NCBI GenBank assembly: GCA_028690665.1
Contig: JAQVAV010000007.1
Span: 184,603 to 248,602, forward strand
DNA length: 64,000 nt
DNA from: Paludibacter sp.
Lineage (GTDB): Bacteria; Bacteroidota; Bacteroidia; Bacteroidales; Paludibacteraceae
Direction: 5' to 3'
In this document: positions 38,966 to 51,801 of the stretch, piece after piece
Numbering within the stretch: the first letter of the stretch is position 1
Layout: every line of letters begins with the position of its first letter
The notes under the pieces: model-generated
Told to the model about the DNA's origin: nothing
Seen by the model: only the letters and a program-made list of their open reading frames with translations
Database searches by the model: none
Made by a program: the position numbers and the translations under genes

Positions 38966-40099
38966 ATGAAAATAAAAATGTTCTTTTCAATTATTATAAT
39001 GTTGTCAATAGCATTTATAATATCAAGTAGTAAGATTGAAGTTAATGAAAGCAATTCTAAAAATGCTACATTCAAAGATTTTCCGGCAAATCCAATCGAG
39101 AAAAATGGATATACATTAGATTTCCAAGAAGAATTCAATAATAAAGTTCTTGATCTTACAAAATGGCCATCGCCTACAAGTGTTACAACAAAATACACAT
39201 TTAGCGACTCTTGTTTGAATCTTTATATTGCTGCAACAACTAAGCCTGCAAATGGGGATTTAGTTTATAATTTTAGGTATAGTCAAATTAATACTTATAA
39301 GAAGATTACAAAACTTGCAAATGGGTCATTCATAACCGCTATAACTCCCACTGAAGGCTACGCTACTAAATATGGATATTTCGAAATGAGAGCAAAATTA
39401 CCAGATTGCGGAGGAGGTGGTCATTGTGCGTGGTGGATGGTAGGAAATCCGGATGATGGAGTGACTCAAACTCAAAGTGCCGAAATCGACATCATTGAGC
39501 CATTATATAGTAAAGTCAACAATTCCGCTCCAAAGGTTCATCCCTGGTACGATACAAAATGTACTGAATGGAGTCGTAATGTTACTAACTCAGGTTATCC
39601 TGAGAAAGAATTTCATATTTATGGAATGGATTGGTCTCCAACAGGCATAAAATTTTATTATGATAATCAACTAATTGCCTCTACTACAAATACTCCTAAC
39701 TATAAAATGACTATGATGCTTTCAATATATGCATGTAGTGATCACTCTTATTGGTCAGGTTGGGATAATGGTGTTTACCCAAAAACATTTAGTATCGATT
39801 ATATTAGAGTTTGGAAATTAAACGCCACAAGCGTTGAAAATATAAATAATTCTGAAGATAAAATGGAAATATATCCAAATCCAGCTCGTGATAAAATAAT
39901 GATGAAGAATTTTCATCCAAGACCTGAACCGTCAAACATTGATTTAATTGATATGGTTGGGCGTAAAGTCGATGGATTTGTTTTACCTGCCAATGTGACT
40001 AACTACAGTTACAATAGTTCAGGCTTGAAATCAGGAATTTACTTTCTTTATTACCAGTCGCAGTCCAAAACATTAACTAAAAAAATAATGATAGAATAG
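38966..40099 (+). CDS. GH16 family beta-glycanase with T9SS C-terminal sorting domain
   Basis: Paralogue of 34776..35651; C-term MEIYPNPARDKIMMKNF...GLKSGIYFLYYQSQSKTLTKKIMIE. Confidence 0.9.
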   Translation: MKIKMFFSIIIMLSIAFIISSSKIEVNESNSKNATFKDFPANPIEKNGYTLDFQEEFNNKVLDLTKWPSPTSVTTKYTFSDSCLNLYIAATTKPANGDLVYNFRYSQINTYKKITKLANGSFITAITPTEGYATKYGYFEMRAKLPDCGGGGHCAWWMVGNPDDGVTQTQSAEIDIIEPLYSKVNNSAPKVHPWYDTKCTEWSRNVTNSGYPEKEFHIYGMDWSPTGIKFYYDNQLIASTTNTPNYKMTMMLSIYACSDHSYWSGWDNGVYPKTFSIDYIRVWKLNATSVENINNSEDKMEIYPNPARDKIMMKNFHPRPEPSNIDLIDMVGRKVDGFVLPANVTNYSYNSSGLKSGIYFLYYQSQSKTLTKKIMIE

Positions 40100-40171
40100 A
40101 ATTCTTCTATATGTTAATCATTATCAATACAATAAGTTCAAAACCAATTACAGCAAATTCAAATTTATACA

Positions 40172-41758
40172 ATGAAAAAAACACTTATCCCTGCATTACT
40201 TTGTTTAATGTTAATAGTAAATGCACAAATCAGTGAAAGAGGCGCATATTTTGCCAAGAAGAAATATGTACCGGAACGGTTGCCCGAGTACAAAGAAATA
40301 AAAAATCAGTTACCAACACCAATACTTGATGGCAATAAAGATTGGATAGAACTTTATTGGAAAGCATGGCAAATAGGGTTCTCTAATTTAAAAACGCCGC
40401 CAACTGGTTCACCTTTAGTTTCTAATTGGATAGACGAGGGATTTTGGCCCCAGATTTTTCAGTGGGATACCAACTTTATGACCATGTTTGGCCGATATGC
40501 CAATAATATATTTCCTTTTATCAATTCTCAGGATAACTTCTATGCTGCACAGCATTTGAATGGAATGATATGTCGTGTTATTAATGAAGCAGACGGAGCT
40601 GATCATGAATGGGGTCTGGGACCGAACTTTACGCGTACAATAAATCCACCACTTTTTGCTTGGGCAGAAGTGGAAAACTATAAATTTACGGCTGACAAAG
40701 CGCGCTTATCACTTGTTCTACCAGTTCTTGAAAAATATGCTGAATGGATTGATAAAAACAGAACTGATAACACCACTCCACATCGTCTTTATTGGACAAA
40801 TGGACAGGCTAGTGGTATGGATAATACTGCCAGAGACACCGGTCGCCCTAATAATGGGGATGTTCATTCAGCAAATGATCCAATGGGTTGGGTAGATATG
40901 TCATCTCAAATGGTAATTTTTTATAACAATCTTTCATTTATTGCCAAAGAATTAAACGATACTATGAAAGCTGCAAGATATAATAAACAAGCTGCCGATA
41001 TTGCAATCAGAATAAATAAATTTATGTGGAATGAAAAAACAGGGCTTTATCACGATGTTACTCCGGAAGGAAAACAAACAACATGGAAAACTGTAGCAGC
41101 ATTTTGGCCTTTATTAGCTGGCATCACATCTACTCAACAAACAGACAGATTAGTTAAAAACATTAAGGATACCACACTTTTTTGGCGCACTTTACCATTA
41201 CCATCACTTGCAGCTAATCAACCAACTTATGATGTTAATGGTCATTATTGGTTGGGGGGCGTTTGGGCTCCTACCTCATATATGGTAGTCAAAGGTCTTG
41301 AGCAGCATGGTTATTATGACTTAGCAACAACTATCGCCGAGAAATTCCTTTATTCGATGTCTGAAATCTACAAATCTACTGGAACAATATGGGAAGTTTA
41401 TTCACCGGAAATGTATCTTCCGGCAACTGATGCCAGTGGTAAATACATTTGTAAACCTAATTTTGTGGGTTGGAATGGTTTAGTGCCAATATCTATGCTT
41501 ATTGAAAATATTATTGGAATTGAAGCTAATGCCATTGATAATAGCTTAACATGGCATTTACAACGTCAAGACAGAAATGGTATTGAAAATTTACGCTTTG
41601 GGAAAATCATTACTTCTGTTGTCTGCGAAACTGCAAAAACCGAAGAAGAACGGAAAATTACTGTTAATTCAAATTTACCATATAAACTTATAGTCAATGA
41701 AAAAGTATTTTCTGTAAAAACCGGTGATAATTTATTTTTGATACATAATAAAAACTAA
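40172..41758 (+). CDS. GH63/GH37-like (trehalase-fold) glycoside hydrolase
   Basis: WDTNFMTMFGRY, GLYHDVTPEG, HYWLGGVWAPTSYMVVKGLEQHGY; (alpha/alpha)6 style. Confidence 0.75.
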   Translation: MKKTLIPALLCLMLIVNAQISERGAYFAKKKYVPERLPEYKEIKNQLPTPILDGNKDWIELYWKAWQIGFSNLKTPPTGSPLVSNWIDEGFWPQIFQWDTNFMTMFGRYANNIFPFINSQDNFYAAQHLNGMICRVINEADGADHEWGLGPNFTRTINPPLFAWAEVENYKFTADKARLSLVLPVLEKYAEWIDKNRTDNTTPHRLYWTNGQASGMDNTARDTGRPNNGDVHSANDPMGWVDMSSQMVIFYNNLSFIAKELNDTMKAARYNKQAADIAIRINKFMWNEKTGLYHDVTPEGKQTTWKTVAAFWPLLAGITSTQQTDRLVKNIKDTTLFWRTLPLPSLAANQPTYDVNGHYWLGGVWAPTSYMVVKGLEQHGYYDLATTIAEKFLYSMSEIYKSTGTIWEVYSPEMYLPATDASGKYICKPNFVGWNGLVPISMLIENIIGIEANAIDNSLTWHLQRQDRNGIENLRFGKIITSVVCETAKTEEERKITVNSNLPYKLIVNEKVFSVKTGDNLFLIHNKN

Positions 41759-44896
<3,138 letters not shown>

Positions 44897-44969
44897 ATCA
44901 GGATAGAATATTTTTTCTATAAGATAAGAAATTCAAAGTTCACTATCAAACTATTAGTTTTTTAAGGAC

Positions 44970-45005
44970 AGAAAGAATGTTTGTTAATTCTCAAACATTC
45001 TTTCT
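44970..45005 (+). terminator. Terminator after GH2 gene (end of PUL1)
   Basis: AGAAAGAATGTTTG / CAAACATTCTTTCT stem then TTTT. Confidence 0.75.
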
Positions 45006-45098
45006 TTTGAAAGGTATTTAAAGCAATATCTCAAAAACACACTCTACTTAGTATTAAATTTAAAATTATAATCAAAGTCACTTATTTGACTTAGTTTT

Positions 45099-45920
45099 AT
45101 GGAAAACTTTACAAGAACTTTGCTTACAGAAATTGAAAACCAAATAAAGAAAATAGAAAATGATGAGAAAAATAGGTTGACAATTCTAAAGATGATTTTA
45201 AAGTTTCTTGATGGCAGGTTGCAGGTACTGAAAGAGTTTGTGATTAATTATGAATTTCAATCAGAAGAGGAAGAAATAAAGTTTTTCAAAGAGCAGAAAC
45301 CTAAAATATGGAGTAATCTGATTTATTACTTGTCTGTGTATAAAATTGAGATAAACCGTCCAAGAGGAAGCGTGCTGACTGTTGAAGCATATTTGATGGC
45401 TGAACTGGACAGAATAAAGCATTTTTTTGATCGGAATGTTGAGATTTATCACTACTACCGTACTGACTCTATCCACTTTGATAAATACTATTTTCTTCGA
45501 AACAGGGACATTGATATTCCGGTTAATCTGGCTTGTTTCTATTACGAAAGAGATGTCCGTTTCTCCACCGGTTATGATTATAAAATTTCAAAGATTATAG
45601 CTAACGATCTTATTGAATTGCATATTAACTCCGAACTTTTTAAGTTGAAGATGGAGCCTGAACATACTCAAACAGATTTTCCCGTACTTCAGACACGCGA
45701 AACATGGACGGCGACTAAAACGGATTTAGTCGAGTTGATTTATGCGCTGTACACTGCGAAATGCATTGACTATGGCAATATAAAATTAAATGCTCTTACT
45801 GCATATATGGAAAATATCTTCAATATAAGTATTGGGGATATTTACCGTATTTTCTTGGAGATAAGGGGCAGAAAAGGCAATCGGACTCAATTCTTCGATC
45901 GTTTAGGACGACTTGATTAA
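45099..45920 (+). CDS. RteC-domain protein
   Basis: FFDRNVEIYHYYRTDSIHFDKYYFLRNRDI; C-terminal LVELIYALYTAKCIDYGNIKLNALTAYMENIFNISIGDIYR. Confidence 0.8.
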   Translation: MENFTRTLLTEIENQIKKIENDEKNRLTILKMILKFLDGRLQVLKEFVINYEFQSEEEEIKFFKEQKPKIWSNLIYYLSVYKIEINRPRGSVLTVEAYLMAELDRIKHFFDRNVEIYHYYRTDSIHFDKYYFLRNRDIDIPVNLACFYYERDVRFSTGYDYKISKIIANDLIELHINSELFKLKMEPEHTQTDFPVLQTRETWTATKTDLVELIYALYTAKCIDYGNIKLNALTAYMENIFNISIGDIYRIFLEIRGRKGNRTQFFDRLGRLD

Positions 45921-46237
45921 GCGGATGGATGATACGGATATAAGTGGCAAATAAAACAGGTATGGTCTGACTAATAAATTCAAATCTCATATTTAAATCT
46001 TATTATATAATTTAGAAAAGAACAACTCAATATAGGAATTCAACATAGCGTTCGCTAAAAGTCTCTCACGAAAATCGGCAATTTTCAACAACAAACGGGA
46101 TATAGGCAGAATGTTCATACTATGCGTAAAGTGTGGCGTGGGCTTCGTCTGTTTCGTTTGTAGGTATGCCGATGCCTCGTGGGAAATAGTTGAAAGTCCA
46201 CGTTCTTTTATTTAGGCACTCTACAATTTTAGCTGAT

Positions 46238-46765
46238 ATGAAAAAGATAATACTATACACAACAGTTTCTTTAGATGGTTATTTAGCTCCCATTTACGGA
46301 GGATTTGATTTGTTGATAACAATCTCAAGGCCTGAACGTGAAGATTACGGAAAAGATCAGTTTTTTGATTCAATCGACACGATTGTAATGGGTGGAAATA
46401 CCTATTATGAATTATCTTGTATAGATGTTGAAATGCCATTCAAGGCGAAAGAGATATACGTTATTTCTCAAAGAGCAATTGAATTTCACAAAGAGGTGCA
46501 CTTTATTAGAGAAAATGCGATCAATGAAATAAAAAAGCTCAAAGAAGTTGACGGTAAAGATATATGGCTATTGGGTGGAGGTATTTTAACGGCATCACTA
46601 TTAGAATGCAAACTGATTGATAAAATGGTCTTAATTTATTTGCCGGTCTTGCAGGGAAACGGAATTCGGTTGTTTCCCAAGTATAAGCTGGAATCTAACT
46701 GGAAATTGATCAATAGTCAATCATTTAAGAATGGTTTGTTGAAAGCTGAATATCAACTTTTTTAA
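46238..46765 (+). CDS. Dihydrofolate reductase-like (RibD C-terminal type) protein
   Basis: MKKIILYTTVSLDGYLAP...DTIVMGGNTYYEL...IWLLGGGILTASLLECKLIDKM; start reassigned from 46190. Confidence 0.85.
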   Translation: MKKIILYTTVSLDGYLAPIYGGFDLLITISRPEREDYGKDQFFDSIDTIVMGGNTYYELSCIDVEMPFKAKEIYVISQRAIEFHKEVHFIRENAINEIKKLKEVDGKDIWLLGGGILTASLLECKLIDKMVLIYLPVLQGNGIRLFPKYKLESNWKLINSQSFKNGLLKAEYQLF

Positions 46766-46793
46766 TCTAAGAATTCATTTTTATATCCGATTT

Positions 46794-47888
46794 CTAAGTA
46801 CATGACAAAAAAATAAAAATATCTATATCTGATTGAAAATGACCATTTAAAAGAATAGACGCAATGAAAGTTAGTCCATTTTTAAAAAAGCTTTTAGCCC
46901 TTCTGCCATTGTTTAGAATTCTAATAGATTTTACTTGTTCGTGTAAATATATTCCAACTAAATATGACCAAGTAAAAGCAATTAAAACTAATGATAGAAG
47001 TTTATCAATTCTTTCTATATCAGTCAAATGAGTGTCTTCAATATTAAATCCACTTGTTTTTAAAGCTCTAAATGCAGTTTCAATCTGCCAGCGTTTTTTA
47101 TATATTTTTTGCGCAATTTCAGGTTTGCAAAATGAGATAACTATCTGAAATTCTGTTTTTCCTTCTTTGTTTTTGATTTTTGAAGCAGACAAATAACACA
47201 ACTGATTATTGACATAATATATCGAGTGTAAAAATTTTGTTTGATTCAACTTTAAATCAGCAAAGAGCCAAGTAGCCTTAAACTGTTTGCCAGTTTTTGG
47301 ATTTGTAACCCAGAAGTTATCCCGAATACGAATGTGATATTCAATTCGATTAAAGTTCAGATAGTCAATCCAATGTTCACCAACAAATTCTCGATCTGCT
47401 ATCAAGTAAAGAAGCGATTCTTTGCCAAATAATCGAATGTAATGATTGACGATTTGAATTCTCTCTGTTGTATGAGAATTACCTCGTTTAGGCATTAATT
47501 TGAATAAAATTGGAAAGGCAACTCCTTTATAAACAATGGCTAATACAAGTATATTGATATTTGTTTGACCAAATTTCCAATTCGTTCTGTCGATTGCAAT
47601 CGAGTACGGTGGTTTATGTGGCAAAAGTGCAAATATCAATTTTGCAATCAAGTCTTTGTCAAGCTTGTATTCAGCCATAAAACGCTGTATTCGTCGCAGT
47701 GAAGAGTTGCTGTCACAGCTATTTTCAAAGCCACTGGCAAGTTTTTCAAAACAAACTACCTGAACCTTGCATAGAGCACAAATAAACAAGCTAATGAACT
47801 TTATTCGGGCTAAGTTTAAACTTTTTCCAAAGTGTTCAACCAAAATTGAGGTTAAATCACTATTTTTGTGTGAGGCCTTAGTTTTCAT
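46794..47888 (-). CDS. IS4-family transposase
   Basis: YSIAIDRTNWKFGQTNINILVLA (DDE-D), LIADREFVGEHWIDYL, KKRWQIETAFRALKTSGFNIEDTH (YREK-like). Confidence 0.9.
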   Translation of the reverse strand: MKTKASHKNSDLTSILVEHFGKSLNLARIKFISLFICALCKVQVVCFEKLASGFENSCDSNSSLRRIQRFMAEYKLDKDLIAKLIFALLPHKPPYSIAIDRTNWKFGQTNINILVLAIVYKGVAFPILFKLMPKRGNSHTTERIQIVNHYIRLFGKESLLYLIADREFVGEHWIDYLNFNRIEYHIRIRDNFWVTNPKTGKQFKATWLFADLKLNQTKFLHSIYYVNNQLCYLSASKIKNKEGKTEFQIVISFCKPEIAQKIYKKRWQIETAFRALKTSGFNIEDTHLTDIERIDKLLSLVLIAFTWSYLVGIYLHEQVKSIRILNNGRRAKSFFKNGLTFIASILLNGHFQSDIDIFIFLSCT

Positions 47889-48015
47889 ATTTGAGTAAAA
47901 TCCGCCAAGATTTTTTTCTCTAAGATACTGAAAATTAAGGTCTTATCCAAATGAAGTGACAACTATTTTGCTGAATATCAAATAATTATATCGCTATATA
48001 ATTTTTGTCATGTAC
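46798..48015 (-). mobile_element. IS4-family insertion sequence
   Basis: 14-bp terminal inverted repeats GTACATGACAAAAA / TTTTTGTCATGTAC flanking the transposase. Confidence 0.85.
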
Positions 48016-49476
48016 TAAAAATAAAAGTATATTTTCCTCCTGAAATTCGATGTTCAATATCAGTATAAACAATTGCTGTTGTATTTTCGGGAATAGTTAC
48101 TTTTAATTCAATGGCATTCCCTTTACGCTTCCATTCAGATTTTATTAATCCTTTTATCGAATGATATTCTGCTTTTGCCCAGCTTAAATCTTTCACAAAA
48201 TGTGGTTTGATGATTATATGATTGTATCCCCTATTGTCGTTATCAAAATTGATTCCTGCAAACGTCTTAGTCATCCAAGAACTTACATCTCCTAAAAAAA
48301 TATGATTGAGTGAAGCATCATTACTTGCATTATTGACAGTCCAAGATTCAGGTAAAGTTTTGTATCCTTGTTTGATAAAGGCACCCCATGAAGGAACTGT
48401 CTCTTTTGTAATCATTTTGTATGCAGCTTGAACGTAGCCATATTTTACAAGTACGGGTAACATGAATTTACTCCCTATCATACCAAAATCAAGTTGAAAA
48501 TCGTTCTTCTGAACGATTTCGTATAATTTGGCTGCTACTTTGTTTTCGTATGATTTAGGCACAATCCCCATATAAAGAGCCGTTGCCATTGCAGCCTGTG
48601 AACCATTAGCATAAATGAGTGAATCGTGATTAAAGAATTTGACATTCAGCGTTGAAAGCAATTCTGCCGCTTTGTTATCGTATGGTGTAGCATCTTTGCC
48701 TAATTTTCGGGCAAATTGCGCCATCAATTTATTTTCTTCAAAGTAAAAAGCAGTAGAAGTAAAAGTGGTGGGTGTTGAGGTTTTATAAAAAACCCAATCG
48801 CCTAAACCTTGGCTCAATATTCCGTTCTCCTCCTGTGTTTTCAGAAATTGCAGATATCGTTCACATACACCGTATAGTCTCTTTATAGCAGTTATATCGC
48901 CATAATACTGATCAATTTTATCGGGCACAAAGAACATAGCACCCGCCCATACTGGTCCACAGCCATTTCCCAAATCCCAACCTGCACTGGGAATAATGCA
49001 GCTGATGTAACCTTTTTCTGCCTCATTGTCCACCATATCATTTGCCCATTTTTCATAAACGGTAATGGCATCAAAATTTTGTAATCCAAAATCCATTGAT
49101 ATCCATGCATCTGCTGTCCAACCGTTCTTTTCGCGTTGTGGACAGTCGGTGGGTATGCTTTGTAAATTAGAAAGATAGGATTGACGGGTAGCTTTCCATA
49201 TTTTGTTAAGCAACTCGTTGGAACAACTGAATGAACCTGTTTGATCCACACTGGTATGTATAAACTGTGCGGTAAGACTTTCTTTGAAAAGCTTAATAGG
49301 TTCGCTGCTTTCTACCTCCACATACTGAAATCCATGATAGGTGAAACTCGGCGTAAATGTTTCTATTCCTTTACCATTCAGAATATAGGTATCAGTTTGA
49401 AATTTATCCGTTGGATTTACTTTGGGAACAGGGAGGAGTACTGATTTTTTAACAGGGAATATATATTTAACTTTTA
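48008..49476 (-). pseudogene. 5'-truncated GH78 alpha-L-rhamnosidase fragment with IS4-type element at its 3' end
   Basis: FTYHGFQYVEVESSEPIKLFKESLTAQFIHTSVDQTGSFSCSNELLNKIWKATRQSYLSNLQSIPTDCPQREKNGWTADAW; frame open without Met upstream to stop near 49476; N-terminal domains missing. Confidence 0.8.
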
Positions 49477-49531
49477 ATTATTCCTTATTTTCACATCTAT
49501 ACAACACCCCAATTATCACTTATTCTATTAT

Positions 49532-51706
49532 TTAATCTCTTACTTCAAACTTATAAATACAGGTATGATGATACTCCTGACCTGGATTCAATGCCGTTGA
49601 TGGAAAATCAGGGTGGTTCGGACTATCGGGATAATGCTGCGTTTCCAAAGCAAACGAAGTGCGGTAAGTGTATATTTCTCCGTATTTACCTTTTTCTTTA
49701 CCATCAAAAAAGTTCCCTCCATAGAATTGCAAAGCCGGTTGGTTCGTTATCACCCGAATCTGGCGACCGTTTGAGGGTTCGTAAATTACAACTGCTTCAG
49801 TCATCACATCTCCGTGTTTGTCCAATATCCAGTTGTGGTCGTAACCTTTTCCATTCTTTAGGGCGGTAAAGTCCGTATTTACCCTCTCGCCAATTGCCGT
49901 CGGGCTTGTAAAATCCATTGGGGTATCTTTTACTTTCGCAATTTCTCCTGTTGGGATCAGACCGTCATCGGTCGGGGTATAGGTCGAAGCATTGATTTTC
50001 AGGATATGGCTGTTTATCGACTTGGCTACTCCACCAGAGAATCCAAACAAGTTGAAAAACGAATGATGTGTCAGGTTTACCACGGTCGGTTTATCTGTAG
50101 TCGCCGTATAATCAATCCTCAGTTCATTGTCATTGGTCAGGGTGTAAATCACCGTCACCATCAGATTGCCCGGAAAACCTTCTTCGCCATCTTTCGATAA
50201 ATATTTCAGTTCCAAAGCATCTTCGTTTTGGTCGTTCTTGAATGGACGGGCATCCCAAACCACATTGTGGAATCCTTTAGGACCTCCGTGTAAGGTGTTT
50301 TTGCCATTATTAATCGGTAGGGAGTATTCTGTTCCGTTCAGCATAAATCTTCCTTTGGCTATACGGTTACCATAGCGCCCTATTAATGCACCAAAAAAAA
50401 CTTCGTTAGTTTTCTGATAATCATATATACTTTTAAGACCAGTTACAATGTCTGCAAAATTATTATCCCTGTCAGGTGTCCACAGCGATACAACTTTTCC
50501 TCCGAAGTTGGTAATTTGTGCCACCATACCCTGACGGTTTCTCAGTGTGTAGAGCGAAACCTGTTTTCCATCGATTTTCGCATCGAAGTTTTTCGGATCC
50601 ATCAATTGTATCTGATTAGTTTTCCCGGTCATCTTTTTAATAAAATCGGTTTCGGCAGGATCAAATGGTGTTTTGTCCTTTCGTAGGATATCGTGAAACC
50701 AAAGAGTGGGTTCTTTTGCTTCGGGCATGGGTTCGTCCCAGGCAAAAATAGTATTTGTCTTTCCGGATACAAAGCCCCAGTTGATAGCGCCTACATTATT
50801 TCGTTTCAGCAATGGCATTATTGTCCTGAAAAGACTGTTATTACGACGAGCCATGTATTCGGTACAAATCAACGGACGACCAAACATTTTCAGGTAATTA
50901 ATTTCTGTGCGGTGATTGTCGATCGGTTCATAGTTATGATAAGTGATTATGTCAGAGTTTGCCAACTGAAAAACGTTGAGCTCATTGCAGCCAAAATACC
51001 AGATACCGGAAGTAATGGGTTGAGACGGATTTACTTCTCGTGCCCACTTAAACACATTGAGAAGCAGAGGCAGGGAATTAATTCCGTGTTGACTATTGCC
51101 CGGTTCGTTGTACAAATCCCACATCAGAACACGCTTATCGTTTTTGAAAGTTCCCAAAATGTCTTTTACATACTTTTCGAGGACGGGAAACAATTTGGTT
51201 GTATCCTCACGCAGAGAACACGAAGGATCCTGCACCCAGCCTGAGTTATGAACTCCGGGTTTGGGGTCGGGTTGTTTTCCATAATAGGATTCTGCATTCC
51301 AGCAGTCATCGAAAAACACAAACATGGGTTTTATCTTATGCTTATCGCATATAGTCAGAAACTGATCCATGCGTTTCTTCAACCCTGAAGCGTCGTTTTT
51401 CCACACCACACTACTCAGAAATACGCGCATGGTATTGAATCCGAGTTCTTCGGCCCAACCTAATTCCTTATCAATTGTAGCGGCATCAAAGGTATCGCCT
51501 GACCACATTTCTATCTGATTAATGGCTGTGCTGGGTTGAAAATTGCAGCCACTGAGCCATGGTTGGGTGGAATACCAAGTTAGAGCTTTTTCTTTTGACC
51601 AATATTGAGATGTTTTTAATTTTGTTGATAAGCCTGCCGCAGTCATACAACAGATACTCACAATCGGCATTAAAATCAAAATAATTATCAATTTAGATTT
51701 ATCCAT
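49532..51706 (-). CDS. Two-domain protein: N-terminal GH5-like glycoside hydrolase fused to C-terminal aldose 1-epimerase
   Basis: N-term MWDLYNEPGNS and CTEYMARR; C-term IGRYGNRIAKGRFMLNG, NGKNTLHGGPKGFHNVVWDA, NLTHHSFFNL. Confidence 0.85.
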   Translation of the reverse strand: MDKSKLIIILILMPIVSICCMTAAGLSTKLKTSQYWSKEKALTWYSTQPWLSGCNFQPSTAINQIEMWSGDTFDAATIDKELGWAEELGFNTMRVFLSSVVWKNDASGLKKRMDQFLTICDKHKIKPMFVFFDDCWNAESYYGKQPDPKPGVHNSGWVQDPSCSLREDTTKLFPVLEKYVKDILGTFKNDKRVLMWDLYNEPGNSQHGINSLPLLLNVFKWAREVNPSQPITSGIWYFGCNELNVFQLANSDIITYHNYEPIDNHRTEINYLKMFGRPLICTEYMARRNNSLFRTIMPLLKRNNVGAINWGFVSGKTNTIFAWDEPMPEAKEPTLWFHDILRKDKTPFDPAETDFIKKMTGKTNQIQLMDPKNFDAKIDGKQVSLYTLRNRQGMVAQITNFGGKVVSLWTPDRDNNFADIVTGLKSIYDYQKTNEVFFGALIGRYGNRIAKGRFMLNGTEYSLPINNGKNTLHGGPKGFHNVVWDARPFKNDQNEDALELKYLSKDGEEGFPGNLMVTVIYTLTNDNELRIDYTATTDKPTVVNLTHHSFFNLFGFSGGVAKSINSHILKINASTYTPTDDGLIPTGEIAKVKDTPMDFTSPTAIGERVNTDFTALKNGKGYDHNWILDKHGDVMTEAVVIYEPSNGRQIRVITNQPALQFYGGNFFDGKEKGKYGEIYTYRTSFALETQHYPDSPNHPDFPSTALNPGQEYHHTCIYKFEVRD

Positions 51707-51801
51707 TTCTCTCTTTCTATTTTTTATATTAAGACTTATTCGTATCGCTGTAAAACTAATTAAATATTTTATTTCAACATAAATATATAAAACGACTAAA
51801 G

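Noticed and set aside
50693-51244. 183-aa plus-strand ORF opposite the GH5-epimerase gene
   Set aside because: Antisense to conserved catalytic domain; no independent support
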